Made by a program: the position numbers and the translations under genes | Assembly: GCF_023015625.1 (NCBI RefSeq) | Contig: NZ_JALKAH010000002.1 | Span: forward strand, 186,001 to 250,000 | DNA length: 64,000 nucleotides | Source of the DNA: Yoonia sp. F2084L | Lineage (GTDB): Bacteria; Pseudomonadota; Alphaproteobacteria; Rhodobacterales; Rhodobacteraceae | Direction: 5' to 3' | The notes under the pieces: model-generated | The model's input: only the letters and a program-made list of their open reading frames with translations | Told to the model about the DNA's origin: nothing | Database searches by the model: none | In this document: in pieces, positions 47,373 to 56,456 of the stretch | Layout of the letters: the number at the start of each line of letters is the position of its first letter | How positions within the stretch are numbered: the first letter of the stretch is position 1

Positions 47373-48287
47373 TCAACGTGAGGCATGGAATGATTGGCCC
47401 AGTGACCCGGGCGCACGTCCGGCTCGCATAATAACAAGAACCGCGATGGTGGCCAGATAGGGTGCCATAGAAAGATACTCGACCCCAATGGCGGCCCCGG
47501 CTGCCTGTAGGTTCAACTGCAAAACAGTCACCCCGCCGAACAAATAGGCACCCAGCAAAAGCCGCCCCGGTCGCCAACTGGCAAAGACGACGATGGCCAG
47601 CGCGATCCAGCCCGCACCTGCCGTCATGCCTTCGGTCCATTGGGGTACGCGCACAAGGCTGAGGTACGCGCCGCCAAGCCCGGCGCAGGCCCCGCCGAAC
47701 ATGATGGCGAGCATCCGGACGCGCACCACATGATAGCCCAGCGCATGTGCCGCTTCGTGGTTTTCACCCACGGCGCGCAGGATCAACCCGGCGCGCGAAT
47801 ACTTCAGGAAAGCCCAGACGCCGCCGACGATTGCTAGGCCGACATAGACCATCGGGTCGTGCTGAAAGATGACGGGACCAATGACCGGAATGTCACCCAG
47901 CAACGGGATGTACCAGTCGGGAAACTCCGGCGCTTTGATCCCGATGTAGCCTTGGCCCATGAGTGCGGACAGCCCCAGACCAAAGAGCGTCAGCGCAAGA
48001 CCTGTGGCCACTTGGTTCGACAGCAGAAACTGCGTCAGAAAGCCAAAGATCAGCGACAGGAGTGCACCGCCAATAGCGGCCCCCAGAAATCCCAGCCAGG
48101 GAGAGGTGGTCGCAACCGCGACCACAAACCCGCACACCGCCCCGGTAATCATCATGCCCTCAACACCAAGGTTCAGGACACCCGCGCGCTCCACCACCAA
48201 TTCACCAATCGCGGCCAGCAGGATAGGCGTGGCCGCAACCATCAGAGAAGCGAGCAAAAGAACGGGATTGATAGAGGAGAGGTCCAT
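47373..48287 (-). CDS. ABC permease of the BMP-type transporter (NupQ-like)
   Basis: 304 residues from ATG 48287, following GGGG; GTG 48296 is an alternative. About eight to nine hydrophobic segments; ERAGVLNLGVEGMMITGAV and AVGENHEAAHALGYHVVRVR are the diagnostic RbsC/NupQ-type loops, the second being the EAA-like loop contacting the ATPase. The C-terminal part contains GAGWIALAIVVFASWRPGR. It works with the longer permease, with the small membrane protein between. Probable purine uptake. Confidence 0.92.
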   Translation of the reverse strand: MDLSSINPVLLLASLMVAATPILLAAIGELVVERAGVLNLGVEGMMITGAVCGFVVAVATTSPWLGFLGAAIGGALLSLIFGFLTQFLLSNQVATGLALTLFGLGLSALMGQGYIGIKAPEFPDWYIPLLGDIPVIGPVIFQHDPMVYVGLAIVGGVWAFLKYSRAGLILRAVGENHEAAHALGYHVVRVRMLAIMFGGACAGLGGAYLSLVRVPQWTEGMTAGAGWIALAIVVFASWRPGRLLLGAYLFGGVTVLQLNLQAAGAAIGVEYLSMAPYLATIAVLVIMRAGRAPGSLGQSFHASR

Positions 48288-48300
48288 CAGCGGCACCCCA

Positions 48301-48651
48301 TTAAGATGAAAGCCATGAAAGCGCCTCTTTGGGCAGAATAAAGACAGCGGTGAAACCCAAGATCACCCCAAAGACCCAGCCAAAACGAACGAACCAATGC
48401 GGTTTGCCCGCTCTTGCTTTGTTCTTCGCGGCCATCACCCCGGTACCCCATCCAATGCGGTCAAAAAAGCGGCTCAAAGCAGTGTCAAACAGTAAGACGA
48501 GGCCAAAAAGACCAGCGATAAACGCAGAAGAACCCAGCGCAATCCACCAACCGGTCGACCCGGCCAATTCGACAGTATACCCAGCAGCGATACCCAAAAA
48601 GAACCCAATGGCAGGTCGTGCGATGCCATTGATGATATTGTCAAAGCTCAT
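48301..48651 (-). CDS. small hypothetical membrane protein in the transporter operon
   Basis: 116 residues from ATG 48651, which overlaps the upstream permease stop as ATGA; AGGAAA supplies a ribosome site. Three or four hydrophobic segments are visible: ARPAIGFFLGIAAGYTVEL, WWIALGSSAFIAGLFGLVLL and WVFGVILGFTAVFIL. It contains no family motif that I recognise. Translational coupling at its start and 13 bases to the next permease mark it as part of the operon, possibly an accessory subunit. This is inference. Confidence 0.7.
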   Translation of the reverse strand: MSFDNIINGIARPAIGFFLGIAAGYTVELAGSTGWWIALGSSAFIAGLFGLVLLFDTALSRFFDRIGWGTGVMAAKNKARAGKPHWFVRFGWVFGVILGFTAVFILPKEALSWLSS

Positions 48652-49727
48652 GCAATTTTCCTCGCCCAAGTTATCCGGTAGTTTGTCAGCACATCCACGG
48701 CCAACAAAAAGAATAGCAGCATGCCTTGCAATATCTGGATCGCTGCAATCGGCAGGCCAAGGTTGGATTGGGCGATCTCGCCCCCGATGTATGTCAACGC
48801 CATCAGTCCACCGGCCAGCAAGATACCAACCGGATGCAAACGGCCAAGGAAAGCCACGATAATCGCGGTAAACCCATAGCCCACATTAAAGTCGATACTG
48901 ATTTGCCCGGCGGGGCCGGCGACCTCAAACAGCCCAGCAAGACCTGCCAGCGCACCAGAAATCGCCATACAGATCAAGACCAGCAGACCGGGGTTCACCC
49001 CGGCAAACCGCGCAGCCCTCGGACTTTGCCCCGACAGCCGGACGTTGAAACCAAAGATATGCCGAGACAGGGCTACATAAGCGACGATCACCGCAAGAAA
49101 CGCGGTAAGCACCCCCCAATGCATGCCGCTGCCTGCAATGATCTCAAGGTTCGCCGCACTTTCATATTGCGACAGGTTCCGGCTGCCCGGAAAACCCATG
49201 CCATCAGGATTACGCAGGGCACCAAGAGCCATCGAAGCAAGGAGCTGTTCGGCAACGTAGACCAGCATCAAGGAAACCAGAATTTCATTCGTACCGAACC
49301 GGACCCGCAAAAGCCCCGGGATCATGGCCCAAAGGAGGCCGCCGCTGGCACCGGCAATGACCATCAAAGGAAAGATGATGAAGCTTTCCATAGGATAGAA
49401 AGCCAACCCCACCGCCGCACCACAGATTGCGCCAACAATGTATTGCCCCTCAGCGCCGATGTTCCAAATACCGGCACGGAACCCAAACGACAGACCAATG
49501 GCAATCAGCACCAAAGGCGCGCCTTTGATGAGCAGTTGCGGGCGATAGAACCATGCAAATTCCGAAAACAAAGGATCAAGAAAGATCGTGCGGATCGTCA
49601 CGAGCGGGTCCTGACCAAGGGCCGCAAACAACAGCCCGCCAAAAAACATCGTCAAAACAACAGCAACAACCGGGGTCGCAAAAGTCCAGCCCCGCGATGG
49701 CTGCGGACGCTTCTCAAGCATGATCAT
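48648..49727 (-). CDS. ABC permease of the BMP-type transporter (NupP-like)
   Basis: 359 residues, about nine to ten hydrophobic segments. Diagnostic: SFGFRAGIWNIGAEGQYIVG and SGQSPRAARFAGVNPGLLVL, the coupling loop. The N-terminus is longer than NupQ's and has a periplasmic loop (FAWFYRPQLLIKGAP). Partner of the second permease. The ATPase gene ends 48 bases before it. The stop overlaps the start of the small membrane protein. Confidence 0.92.
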   Translation of the reverse strand: MIMLEKRPQPSRGWTFATPVVAVVLTMFFGGLLFAALGQDPLVTIRTIFLDPLFSEFAWFYRPQLLIKGAPLVLIAIGLSFGFRAGIWNIGAEGQYIVGAICGAAVGLAFYPMESFIIFPLMVIAGASGGLLWAMIPGLLRVRFGTNEILVSLMLVYVAEQLLASMALGALRNPDGMGFPGSRNLSQYESAANLEIIAGSGMHWGVLTAFLAVIVAYVALSRHIFGFNVRLSGQSPRAARFAGVNPGLLVLICMAISGALAGLAGLFEVAGPAGQISIDFNVGYGFTAIIVAFLGRLHPVGILLAGGLMALTYIGGEIAQSNLGLPIAAIQILQGMLLFFLLAVDVLTNYRITWARKIA

Positions 49728-49775
49728 GCGCCGCCGCCCATCTTTCCATGTCCCTTTAAACTTCTGCCGGAGGCT

Positions 49776-51299
49776 CTACGCATCAACATGGGCCACCTCC
49801 ATGTCATGGGCACCACCCAGCATCAGGCCGATCTCTTCTACCGTCAGACCCTTCGCGGGACGCGGGTTAGACAACCGCCCTTCATTCAAAGCGGCAAACC
49901 GGTCTGAGATTTCCATCAACTCATCCAAATCCTGACTGATTACGATCACAGCCGCCCCTTTTGCGGCCAAATCCAGCAAAGCCTGCCGGATCGCCGCCGC
50001 CGCTGATGCGTCAACACCCCATGTGGGTTGGTTCACAACCAATACTTCCGGCGCTTGCATGATTTCGCGTCCAATCACAAACTTCTGCAAATTTCCACCA
50101 GACAGCGACCGTGCCGCGTTCTGCGGCCCCGGCGTGCGCACATCAAAGGCGGCAATCACGCCTTCGGCAAATGTGCGGGCCTTACCCCAGTGCAGGAACC
50201 CCTTGGTGGTCAGTTTTTCCCGCGTCATGGCCGTCAGAATTGCATTCTCGGTCAGGCTCATATCAGGGGCTGCAGCATGCCCCATCCGTTCCTCAGGTGC
50301 TGCCAACAGACCCATCTTGCGGCGCGCATTAGGGGGCAGATGGCCAATAGCGTCGCCCTTGTAGCTGATCATTGTCTTGCCGGTCCGCATCTCACCCGAA
50401 AGGGCCGCGACCAATTCGTCCTGCCCGTTGCCAGCGACACCGCCAATGCCCAGTACCTCGCCTTTGCGTACTTCCAGAGTGATATCCCGCAAAGGGGTCC
50501 CAAACCGGTGCGGTGCCTTCGCACTCAGACCATTCAGCGCCAGCACAGTTTCTCCGGCTGGCTTATCCGCCTTTTCCGGCACATGCAGTACCGTGCCCAC
50601 CATCAGTTCCGCCATATCACGGGCTGAGGTTTGGCGCGGATCGCACTCCCCCACAACCTCGCCCAAGCGCAGGACCGTGGCATTGTCACAAAGCGCGCGG
50701 ATCTCTTCGAGCTTATGCGAGATGTAAAGGATCGCCGTCCCTTCGGCACTGAGCTGGCGCAGGGTTTCAAACAGGATATCAACTTCTTGCGGGGTCAGAA
50801 CCGACGTGGGTTCGTCCATGATCAACAGCTTGGGGTCCTGCAAAAGGCAGCGGATGATTTCCACGCGTTGCCGTTCCCCGGCCGACAGTTCCCCGACGAT
50901 CCGATCAGGATCGAGCGGCAACCCATATTGATCAGACACCGTGCGGACCTTTGCCGCAATCTCGGCCTGAGGCGGCGGGTTTTCCATCCCAAGGGCGATG
51001 TTTTCCGCCACATTCATCGCATCAAAGAGCGAGAAATGCTGGAATACCATCGCAACACCTGCCGCCCGTGCGGCCCGTGGCTCAGGCGGCTGAAACGGTT
51101 GACCCTCCAGCGTCATGGTCCCGCTGTCTGGTTTCACCAAACCATAAATTGTTTTCACCAATGTGGACTTGCCCGCACCGTTTTCCCCCAAAAGCGCATG
51201 CACCTCACCGCGTTCGATATTGAATGACACGTCCTTATTGGCGACCACCCCAGGATAGGCCTTGGTCAGGCCGGACAGGCGCAAAAGCGGTTCAGTCAT
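49776..51299 (-). CDS. ABC ATPase of the BMP-type transporter, double ATPase
   Basis: 507 residues from ATG 51299, which overlaps the xdhC stop as ATGA. Two ATPase halves as in sugar/nucleoside RbsA-type proteins: Walker A GENGAGKST in the first and a degenerate GVAGNGQDE loop in the second, signatures LSAGERQR and LSGGNLQK. Walker B LLIMDEPTSVLT. Domain order and length fit the family. Fuels the two permeases and the BMP receptor. Confidence 0.93.
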   Translation of the reverse strand: MTEPLLRLSGLTKAYPGVVANKDVSFNIERGEVHALLGENGAGKSTLVKTIYGLVKPDSGTMTLEGQPFQPPEPRAARAAGVAMVFQHFSLFDAMNVAENIALGMENPPPQAEIAAKVRTVSDQYGLPLDPDRIVGELSAGERQRVEIIRCLLQDPKLLIMDEPTSVLTPQEVDILFETLRQLSAEGTAILYISHKLEEIRALCDNATVLRLGEVVGECDPRQTSARDMAELMVGTVLHVPEKADKPAGETVLALNGLSAKAPHRFGTPLRDITLEVRKGEVLGIGGVAGNGQDELVAALSGEMRTGKTMISYKGDAIGHLPPNARRKMGLLAAPEERMGHAAAPDMSLTENAILTAMTREKLTTKGFLHWGKARTFAEGVIAAFDVRTPGPQNAARSLSGGNLQKFVIGREIMQAPEVLVVNQPTWGVDASAAAAIRQALLDLAAKGAAVIVISQDLDELMEISDRFAALNEGRLSNPRPAKGLTVEEIGLMLGGAHDMEVAHVDA

Positions 51300-52033
51300 G
51301 CAGTGCGGTCCTTCGTGGCGCGTTTCCCCGCGCTGATCATGGCAGTTGCGACGCCAAGCGCAATCTCTGCGGGGTGTTTTCCAAGGCGCGGATCGCCGAT
51401 AGGACACGCGATGCGCGAGATTTGCGCGTGGCTATGCCCCAATGCCGCGAGCCGGGACCGGAAACGCGCCCATTTCGTTGCTGATCCGATCAATCCAACA
51501 CTGTGAAAATCGTGGTTCAGCACAGCATGACAGAGTGCGAGGTCGATTTCATGGCTGTACGTCAGAATCAGGTGATCCGCGTCATTGGGTGCATGTTTGA
51601 CCACCAACGTGGGATCGACAGCGACCAGAGTTGTCACGCCCGTCTGCGGAAAGCGATCGGCCGCCGTATCAACCCAGGTGATGTCATAATCCGGCAGGGG
51701 GGCCATCACGCCGACCAAAGCACGGCCCACATGCCCGGCCCCATAAATCCAAAGCGGGCGGGCAGGGGGCATGGTCATCGCCTCCGCCTCTTCCCAAAGC
51801 AAGCTCACTGATCCGCCGCAACATTGCCCCAGCGCTGGGCCAAGCGGCATCGTCGCCCGGTGTAGCCTGCGCCCATCGCGCAACATGCGCCGGGCCTCCG
51901 CCATCGCTTCCCATTCCAGTGTCCCACCGCCGATGGTGCCTTCGATGTGGTCTGCCCAGACGAGCATCTGAGTGCCCGCCTCACGCGGCACGGACCCTGC
52001 GGTCTTGGTCACGGTAATGCGGATGGCCGTCAT
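51296..52033 (-). CDS. xdhC: xanthine dehydrogenase accessory protein XdhC
   Basis: 245 residues. N-terminal TVTKTAGSVPREAGTQMLVW and GTIGGGTLEWEAM, the molybdenum-cofactor-handling fold, then GPALGQCCGGSVSLLWEEAE and LWIYGAGHVGRALV (Rossmann-like part). XdhC binds and sulfurates or inserts Moco into XdhB; here it immediately follows xdhB with a 4-base overlap. The CC in QCCGG is the conserved Cys pair. Confidence 0.92.
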   Translation of the reverse strand: MTAIRITVTKTAGSVPREAGTQMLVWADHIEGTIGGGTLEWEAMAEARRMLRDGRRLHRATMPLGPALGQCCGGSVSLLWEEAEAMTMPPARPLWIYGAGHVGRALVGVMAPLPDYDITWVDTAADRFPQTGVTTLVAVDPTLVVKHAPNDADHLILTYSHEIDLALCHAVLNHDFHSVGLIGSATKWARFRSRLAALGHSHAQISRIACPIGDPRLGKHPAEIALGVATAMISAGKRATKDRTA

Positions 52034-54417
52034 GCGCGCGCCCGTTTCACAGCGCGCAGCACCTCTTCGGCGGTAGCGGGCGCTTGCAGATCAGGGTAGG
52101 CGGGGCCGCAGGCGGCGACGGCGTCTGAGAGTGCCAGAAACGCGGAGGTGCCCAGCATGAAGGGCGGCTCGCCCACCGCTTTGGACCGATAGATCGTCTG
52201 TGCCGGGTTGGGTTGATCCCAGAGGGTGACGTTGAAGATATCAGGACGATCCGAGCAGGCAGGGATCTTATAGGTCGCAGGCGCATGGGTGCGCAGGCGG
52301 CCCTTATCATCCCAGACCAGTTCTTCGGTAGTGAGCCAACCAGCCCCTTGCACATATCCGCCCTCAACCTGCCCGATGTCCAAGGACGGGTTCAGCGACG
52401 CCCCGGCATCATGCAGAATATCGGTGCGTAGGATGCGATTTTCACCGGTGAGCGTGTCGATGACCACCTCGGTCACGGCAGCCCCTTGGGCGAAGTAAAA
52501 GAACGGTGTGCCTTCGCCTTTGATACGATCCCACGCCAGATCGGGCGTTTTGTAAAACCCGGTAGCCGACAGGCTTACACGGTTGAGGTAGGCGGTCTGG
52601 ACGGCCTCGGCAAAGGTCATCTGGGCATCACCGACAAAGACCTGCCCGTCTTCAAAACGGACATTTTCGGTGCGGGTCTGATGCAGTTCAGCCAAGCATT
52701 CCGCAATTCGTTCACGGATGATGTCGCAGGCATTGGCAACGGCCATGCCGTTTAAATCAGTACCAGAGGATGCGGCTGTCGCCGATGTATTGGGCACCTT
52801 GCCTGTATCAGTCGCAGTGATCTTGACCGCGCCCACTTCAATCCCGAACCGATGTGCCGCCACTTGGGCGACCTTCTGAAACAGACCTTGCCCCATCTCG
52901 GTCCCGCCGTGGTTCATATGGACAGAACCATCCTGATAGACATGCACCAAAGCACCGGCCTGATTGAGGTGGGTCAACGTAAAGGAAATGCCAAACTTCA
53001 CAGGGCTGAAGGCGATACCCTTTTTCAGCACAGACTGCCCAGCGTTCCAGTCAGCAATCGCAATGCGGCGGGCATGATAGTCTGATGAGGCCAGCAACGC
53101 CTCTGTCATCTCATGCAGAATGAAATCCTTGACCTGCATGTGATAGGGCGTGGTCTGGACATCTGCTTTCGGCGAATACTGCCGTGTGTAGCGCGTGCCG
53201 CGCCCTACTTTCTCATGTTCCGAAATACCTTCGGGGGGGCGCGCAGCGCGGGGGGCAGACAGCCCCCCTCCCTCCATCGCGTCATAATAATTGCGCTGAC
53301 GGATCAGCACCGGATCAAGCCCGAGTTCAGCGGCGATATGGTCCATTACCCGTTCAATCCCAAGCACCCCTTGCGGGCCGCCAAAACCGCGAAAGGCAGT
53401 GGCGGATTGCGTGTTGGTTTTGAACCGGTGCGAGGTGATCCGTGCGGTTGGTAGATGGTAGGCGTTGTCTGCATGCAGCATGGCCCGGTCCGCGACGGGC
53501 AGCGACAGGTCCAACGCCCAGCCGCAGCGCGTCATTTGCGTGAAATCGACACCTGTCAGGCACCCTTCGCCATCAAAGCCCGCGTCATAGCTGATCCGGA
53601 AATCATGCCGCTTGCCGGTGATCATCATGTCGTCATCGCGGTCATAACGCATTTTGCAAGGCCGACCGGTCGCGCGCGCGGCAACGGCACAACTGACAGC
53701 CAGTGCATTGCCTTGGCTTTCCTTGCCGCCAAAACCACCGCCCATGCGCCGTACTTCACAGCGGACGGCATGCATCGGTGCGCCCAGCGCTTCGGCGACC
53801 TTGTGCTGGATTTCGGTCGGATGCTGGGTTGAGCTATGGACCACCATATCCCCACCTTCCTGCGGCAAGGCAAGGGCGGCTTGGCCTTCCAGATAGAAGT
53901 GTTCCTGCCCGCCCATTTCAATGGTGCCTTGTACGCGATGCGTGGCCTCTGACAGTGCCTGATCCACGTCGCCTTTGGTCCAGATGCGCGGTCCGTCCTC
54001 AAACCGGCTATCGGCGGCGATGGCATCGTCGATGGTCAGGATGGGGGTGTCTTCGGCGTAGTCCACCGATGCCAAACGCGCGGCCTTGCGCGCGGCGAGG
54101 TGGGTTTTGGCGACCACAAGGAAAAGCGGCTGCCCAAGGTAGTGCACAGTGCCGGTTGCCAGCAGCGGCTCATCATGGATCGAGGGTGAGACATCGTTGG
54201 CAAAGGGCAGATCATCCGCTGTCAGCACCGCGACGACACCGGGCGCGCTTTTCACCTTTGCGAGGTTTATCGCGTTGATGGTGCCGCAGGCAATCTCGGC
54301 GGTGCCGAATGCCAGATGCAGGGTCCCTGTCGGCGTTGGAATATCGTCGATATACCGCGCAGCGCCTGTGACATGCAGGGCTGCGGCGTCATGGGGCAGG
54401 GCTTTGGCGACGCTCAT
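52030..54417 (-). CDS. xdhB: xanthine dehydrogenase molybdopterin-binding subunit
   Basis: 795 residues. Oxidises hypoxanthine/xanthine to urate with XdhA. Moco-site motifs: MGGQEHFYLEGQAALA, RRMGGGFGGKESQ, ATAFRGFGGPQG, NHGGTEMGQGLFQKVAQVAA and the catalytic Glu loop KAVGEPPFMLG. Residues ~383-419 form an unusual low-complexity stretch (GGGLSAPRAARPPEGISEHE and onward) just before QTTPYH; the DNA here is a GC-rich palindromic element, in frame. Otherwise length fits XdhB plus the insertion. Confidence 0.94.
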   Translation of the reverse strand: MSVAKALPHDAAALHVTGAARYIDDIPTPTGTLHLAFGTAEIACGTINAINLAKVKSAPGVVAVLTADDLPFANDVSPSIHDEPLLATGTVHYLGQPLFLVVAKTHLAARKAARLASVDYAEDTPILTIDDAIAADSRFEDGPRIWTKGDVDQALSEATHRVQGTIEMGGQEHFYLEGQAALALPQEGGDMVVHSSTQHPTEIQHKVAEALGAPMHAVRCEVRRMGGGFGGKESQGNALAVSCAVAARATGRPCKMRYDRDDDMMITGKRHDFRISYDAGFDGEGCLTGVDFTQMTRCGWALDLSLPVADRAMLHADNAYHLPTARITSHRFKTNTQSATAFRGFGGPQGVLGIERVMDHIAAELGLDPVLIRQRNYYDAMEGGGLSAPRAARPPEGISEHEKVGRGTRYTRQYSPKADVQTTPYHMQVKDFILHEMTEALLASSDYHARRIAIADWNAGQSVLKKGIAFSPVKFGISFTLTHLNQAGALVHVYQDGSVHMNHGGTEMGQGLFQKVAQVAAHRFGIEVGAVKITATDTGKVPNTSATAASSGTDLNGMAVANACDIIRERIAECLAELHQTRTENVRFEDGQVFVGDAQMTFAEAVQTAYLNRVSLSATGFYKTPDLAWDRIKGEGTPFFYFAQGAAVTEVVIDTLTGENRILRTDILHDAGASLNPSLDIGQVEGGYVQGAGWLTTEELVWDDKGRLRTHAPATYKIPACSDRPDIFNVTLWDQPNPAQTIYRSKAVGEPPFMLGTSAFLALSDAVAACGPAYPDLQAPATAEEVLRAVKRARA
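53205..53274 (-). repeat. GC-rich palindromic element inside xdhB
   Basis: Read on the minus strand: GGGGGGC-TGTCT-GCCCCCC (53268-53250), then GCGCTGCGCGC, CCCCCCGAAGGTATTTCGGA and AACATGAGAAAGTAGG. The hairpin and the GAAGGTATTT tail look like a short intergenic repeat I associate with Rhodobacteraceae genomes, here carried in frame in a coding sequence. That family identity is from memory and unverified; the boundaries are approximate. Confidence 0.5.
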
Positions 54418-55769
54418 GGTGTCACCTCCAACACGGATGTGGCCTGCCCGGTCATTTCGGCGAAGTAGCGGTGCAGCAGGTTCTGCGCGACCTCAAGCCG
54501 GTAGGCGGCACTGGCGCGCATGTCAGACATGGGGGTGTAGTCTTTGCTGAATTGCGCGGCGGTCTTGGCGATTGTTTCAGCCGTCCACGGCTGCCCGACT
54601 AATGCAGCTTCGACCTGATGCGCCCGGTGCGGGGTGCCGGCCATGCCACCAAAGGCGATGTGGGCTTCGGCCACGCTGCCGTCCGTGACTGTGATATTAA
54701 AACAGCCGCAAACGGCCGAGATGTCTTGATCAAACCGTTTTGAGATTTTGTAGCAACGCAGGTTTGGTGCGGACCTTGGGATCGTCACACCTGTCACCAG
54801 TTCGCCGGATGCGCGATCTTGCTTGCCGTAGGCGACAAAGAAATCCTCAACGGGCATGTCCCGCGTTTGCGTTCCATGACGCAGATGCAATGTCGCCCCG
54901 ATCGCGATCAGCGCAGGCGGGTTATCCCCGATGGGCGATCCGTTCGCGATATTCCCGCCGATCGTGGCTGCGTTGCGGACCTGTTCAGATCCATAGCGCC
55001 GGATCATTTCGGCGTAGGAAGGGTGATCGTCACCTATGGCCGCCAAAACCTCGGTCATTGTCACGGCCGCGCCAAAGTGAATGGTATCGTCGGTCTGCGT
55101 GATCGCACGCAGTTCCTTGCAGCGGTTCAGAAACGCGACCTGCGGCAGGTCGCGCAGTTGTTTCGTCACCCAAAGCCCGACATCCGTTGCCCCGGCGATC
55201 AGCGTCGCATCAGGGTTGGCTGCATACCATTGCGCCAGTTCCTCCAGCGTTTCAGGTGCGTAGGACTGCGCATTCGCCTCAGGCACCTTATCATTCATCC
55301 ATGTAGGCACCGGCGCATCTGCCGCTGCCTCCGCTGCGCGCACAATCGGCGCGTAGCCGGTGCAGCGGCACAGGTTTCCCGCCAGCACATCGTCGTGGTC
55401 ACTGCGTCCTTGTAAATGCCCCGTCGCCATCGACGCAATAAATCCCGGCGTGCAAAATCCGCATTGCGATCCGTGATGGTCGATCATCGCTTGCTGCACG
55501 GGGTGCAGCGCACCATCGGGACCGCTGATCCCCTCAACCGTGCGCACAGCTTTGCCATGCAGCTGCGGCAGGAACAGAATGCAGGCATTGAGAGCTTTGG
55601 CCCCACCTTCATCTGTCACCATCACGGTGCAGGCTCCGCAATCGCCTTCGTTACAGCCTTCCTTGGTCCCGCACAGCGCACGATCCTCGCGCAGCCAATC
55701 GAGCAGGGTGCGCGTTGGCTCCGCCTCTACCTGCACGGTTTCCCCGTTGAGAAGAAACGTGACGTCCAT
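54414..55769 (-). CDS. xdhA: xanthine dehydrogenase small subunit (2Fe-2S and FAD)
   Basis: 451 residues from ATG 55769; the longer frame runs into the upstream region without a good site. N-terminal plant-type 2Fe-2S: CGTKEGCNEGDCGACTV; second cluster CGFCTPGFIASM and NLCRCTGY. The FAD domain shows LIAGATDVGLWVTKQ and TIGGNIANGSPIGDNPPAL, and the CO-dehydrogenase-flavoprotein C-terminal domain ends the chain. First gene of the block; overlaps xdhB by 4 bases. Confidence 0.94.
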   Translation of the reverse strand: MDVTFLLNGETVQVEAEPTRTLLDWLREDRALCGTKEGCNEGDCGACTVMVTDEGGAKALNACILFLPQLHGKAVRTVEGISGPDGALHPVQQAMIDHHGSQCGFCTPGFIASMATGHLQGRSDHDDVLAGNLCRCTGYAPIVRAAEAAADAPVPTWMNDKVPEANAQSYAPETLEELAQWYAANPDATLIAGATDVGLWVTKQLRDLPQVAFLNRCKELRAITQTDDTIHFGAAVTMTEVLAAIGDDHPSYAEMIRRYGSEQVRNAATIGGNIANGSPIGDNPPALIAIGATLHLRHGTQTRDMPVEDFFVAYGKQDRASGELVTGVTIPRSAPNLRCYKISKRFDQDISAVCGCFNITVTDGSVAEAHIAFGGMAGTPHRAHQVEAALVGQPWTAETIAKTAAQFSKDYTPMSDMRASAAYRLEVAQNLLHRYFAEMTGQATSVLEVTP

Positions 55770-55810
55770 GATATAAACCCGCCGCCTTACCAAATCCGTG
55801 CGAGGATGCT

Positions 55811-55837
55811 CAGGTGTCGATGCGACGTAGACACCTG
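55811..55837. promoter_or_regulatory. inverted repeat upstream of xdhA
   Basis: CAGGTGTC (55811-55818) and GACACCTG (55830-55837) are perfect 8-base arms separated by 11 bases, 42-68 bases before the xdhA ATG. This is the right place for an operator of the purine block; the regulator is not in the window. Confidence 0.4.
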
Positions 55838-55946
55838 CCTCTTTGCCGAAGCCCATGAAAACCGGGCTGAGGCAGTTTGGCAAGGGGTATCATGATGGCG
55901 CGCGCCTGCGCCGAGGGCAAATGCTGTTTCTTTAGGCGCAGCTTAC

Positions 55947-56410
55947 TTAGGCGTCAGCAGATACTTTGGCTGCGTAGCGTTCAAGATTATCAAGTCCGCC
56001 GCCCCACCCTTGGCGGAACTCTTGCAGTGTTTCAGGACCGCTAAAGGATGAGGCTGCAACGGTGATGCCCAGCTTTGTCCCTTTGTCCGACGGATCAAGG
56101 CTGTAGGTCACCAAACTGGTGCAGGCAGCGGCTCCGCCAAAACCAGTGTCTCGGTAAAGACGGCGCGGGATGGTTCTGTCAGATCGTACCACCGGGTATC
56201 GACGATGAATTCAGGCGCATCGGCAGGCCCGCAACGATGGCGGTCCTGACCGCCGACGCGGACATCCGCCTTATCGACGACCAGAACCGTATCGGCATCA
56301 GGCCCGCCCCATTTTTCACGGTGCTTAGGATCAGTAAGCAGAACCCAGAGTTTCTCTGGCGGTAGATTGAATGTGCGGTGCAGGTCGAATGTGTCGGTAT
56401 CAAGTGGCAT
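55947..56410 (-). pseudogene. SRPBCC (AHSA1-like) gene with a frameshift
   Basis: From ATG 56410 the frame reads MPLDTDTFDLHRTFNLPPEK, a standard SRPBCC start, through VDTRWYDLTEPSRAVFTETL, then leaves the family and stops at 56108. The missing half continues in another frame (FGGAAACTSLVTYSLDPSDK to GWGGGLDNLERYAA, ending 55947). The junction is a run of four T on the minus strand (plus-strand A run at 56139-56142); one more T would restore one open frame of about 154 residues. Either real decay or a homopolymer sequencing error. Third gene of an ArsR-SRPBCC-SRPBCC unit. Confidence 0.8.
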
Positions 56411-56456
56411 GGTGAAATTCCTTTCTGTTGGGTTTTCACAAAGTGGTGCAGTGCGG

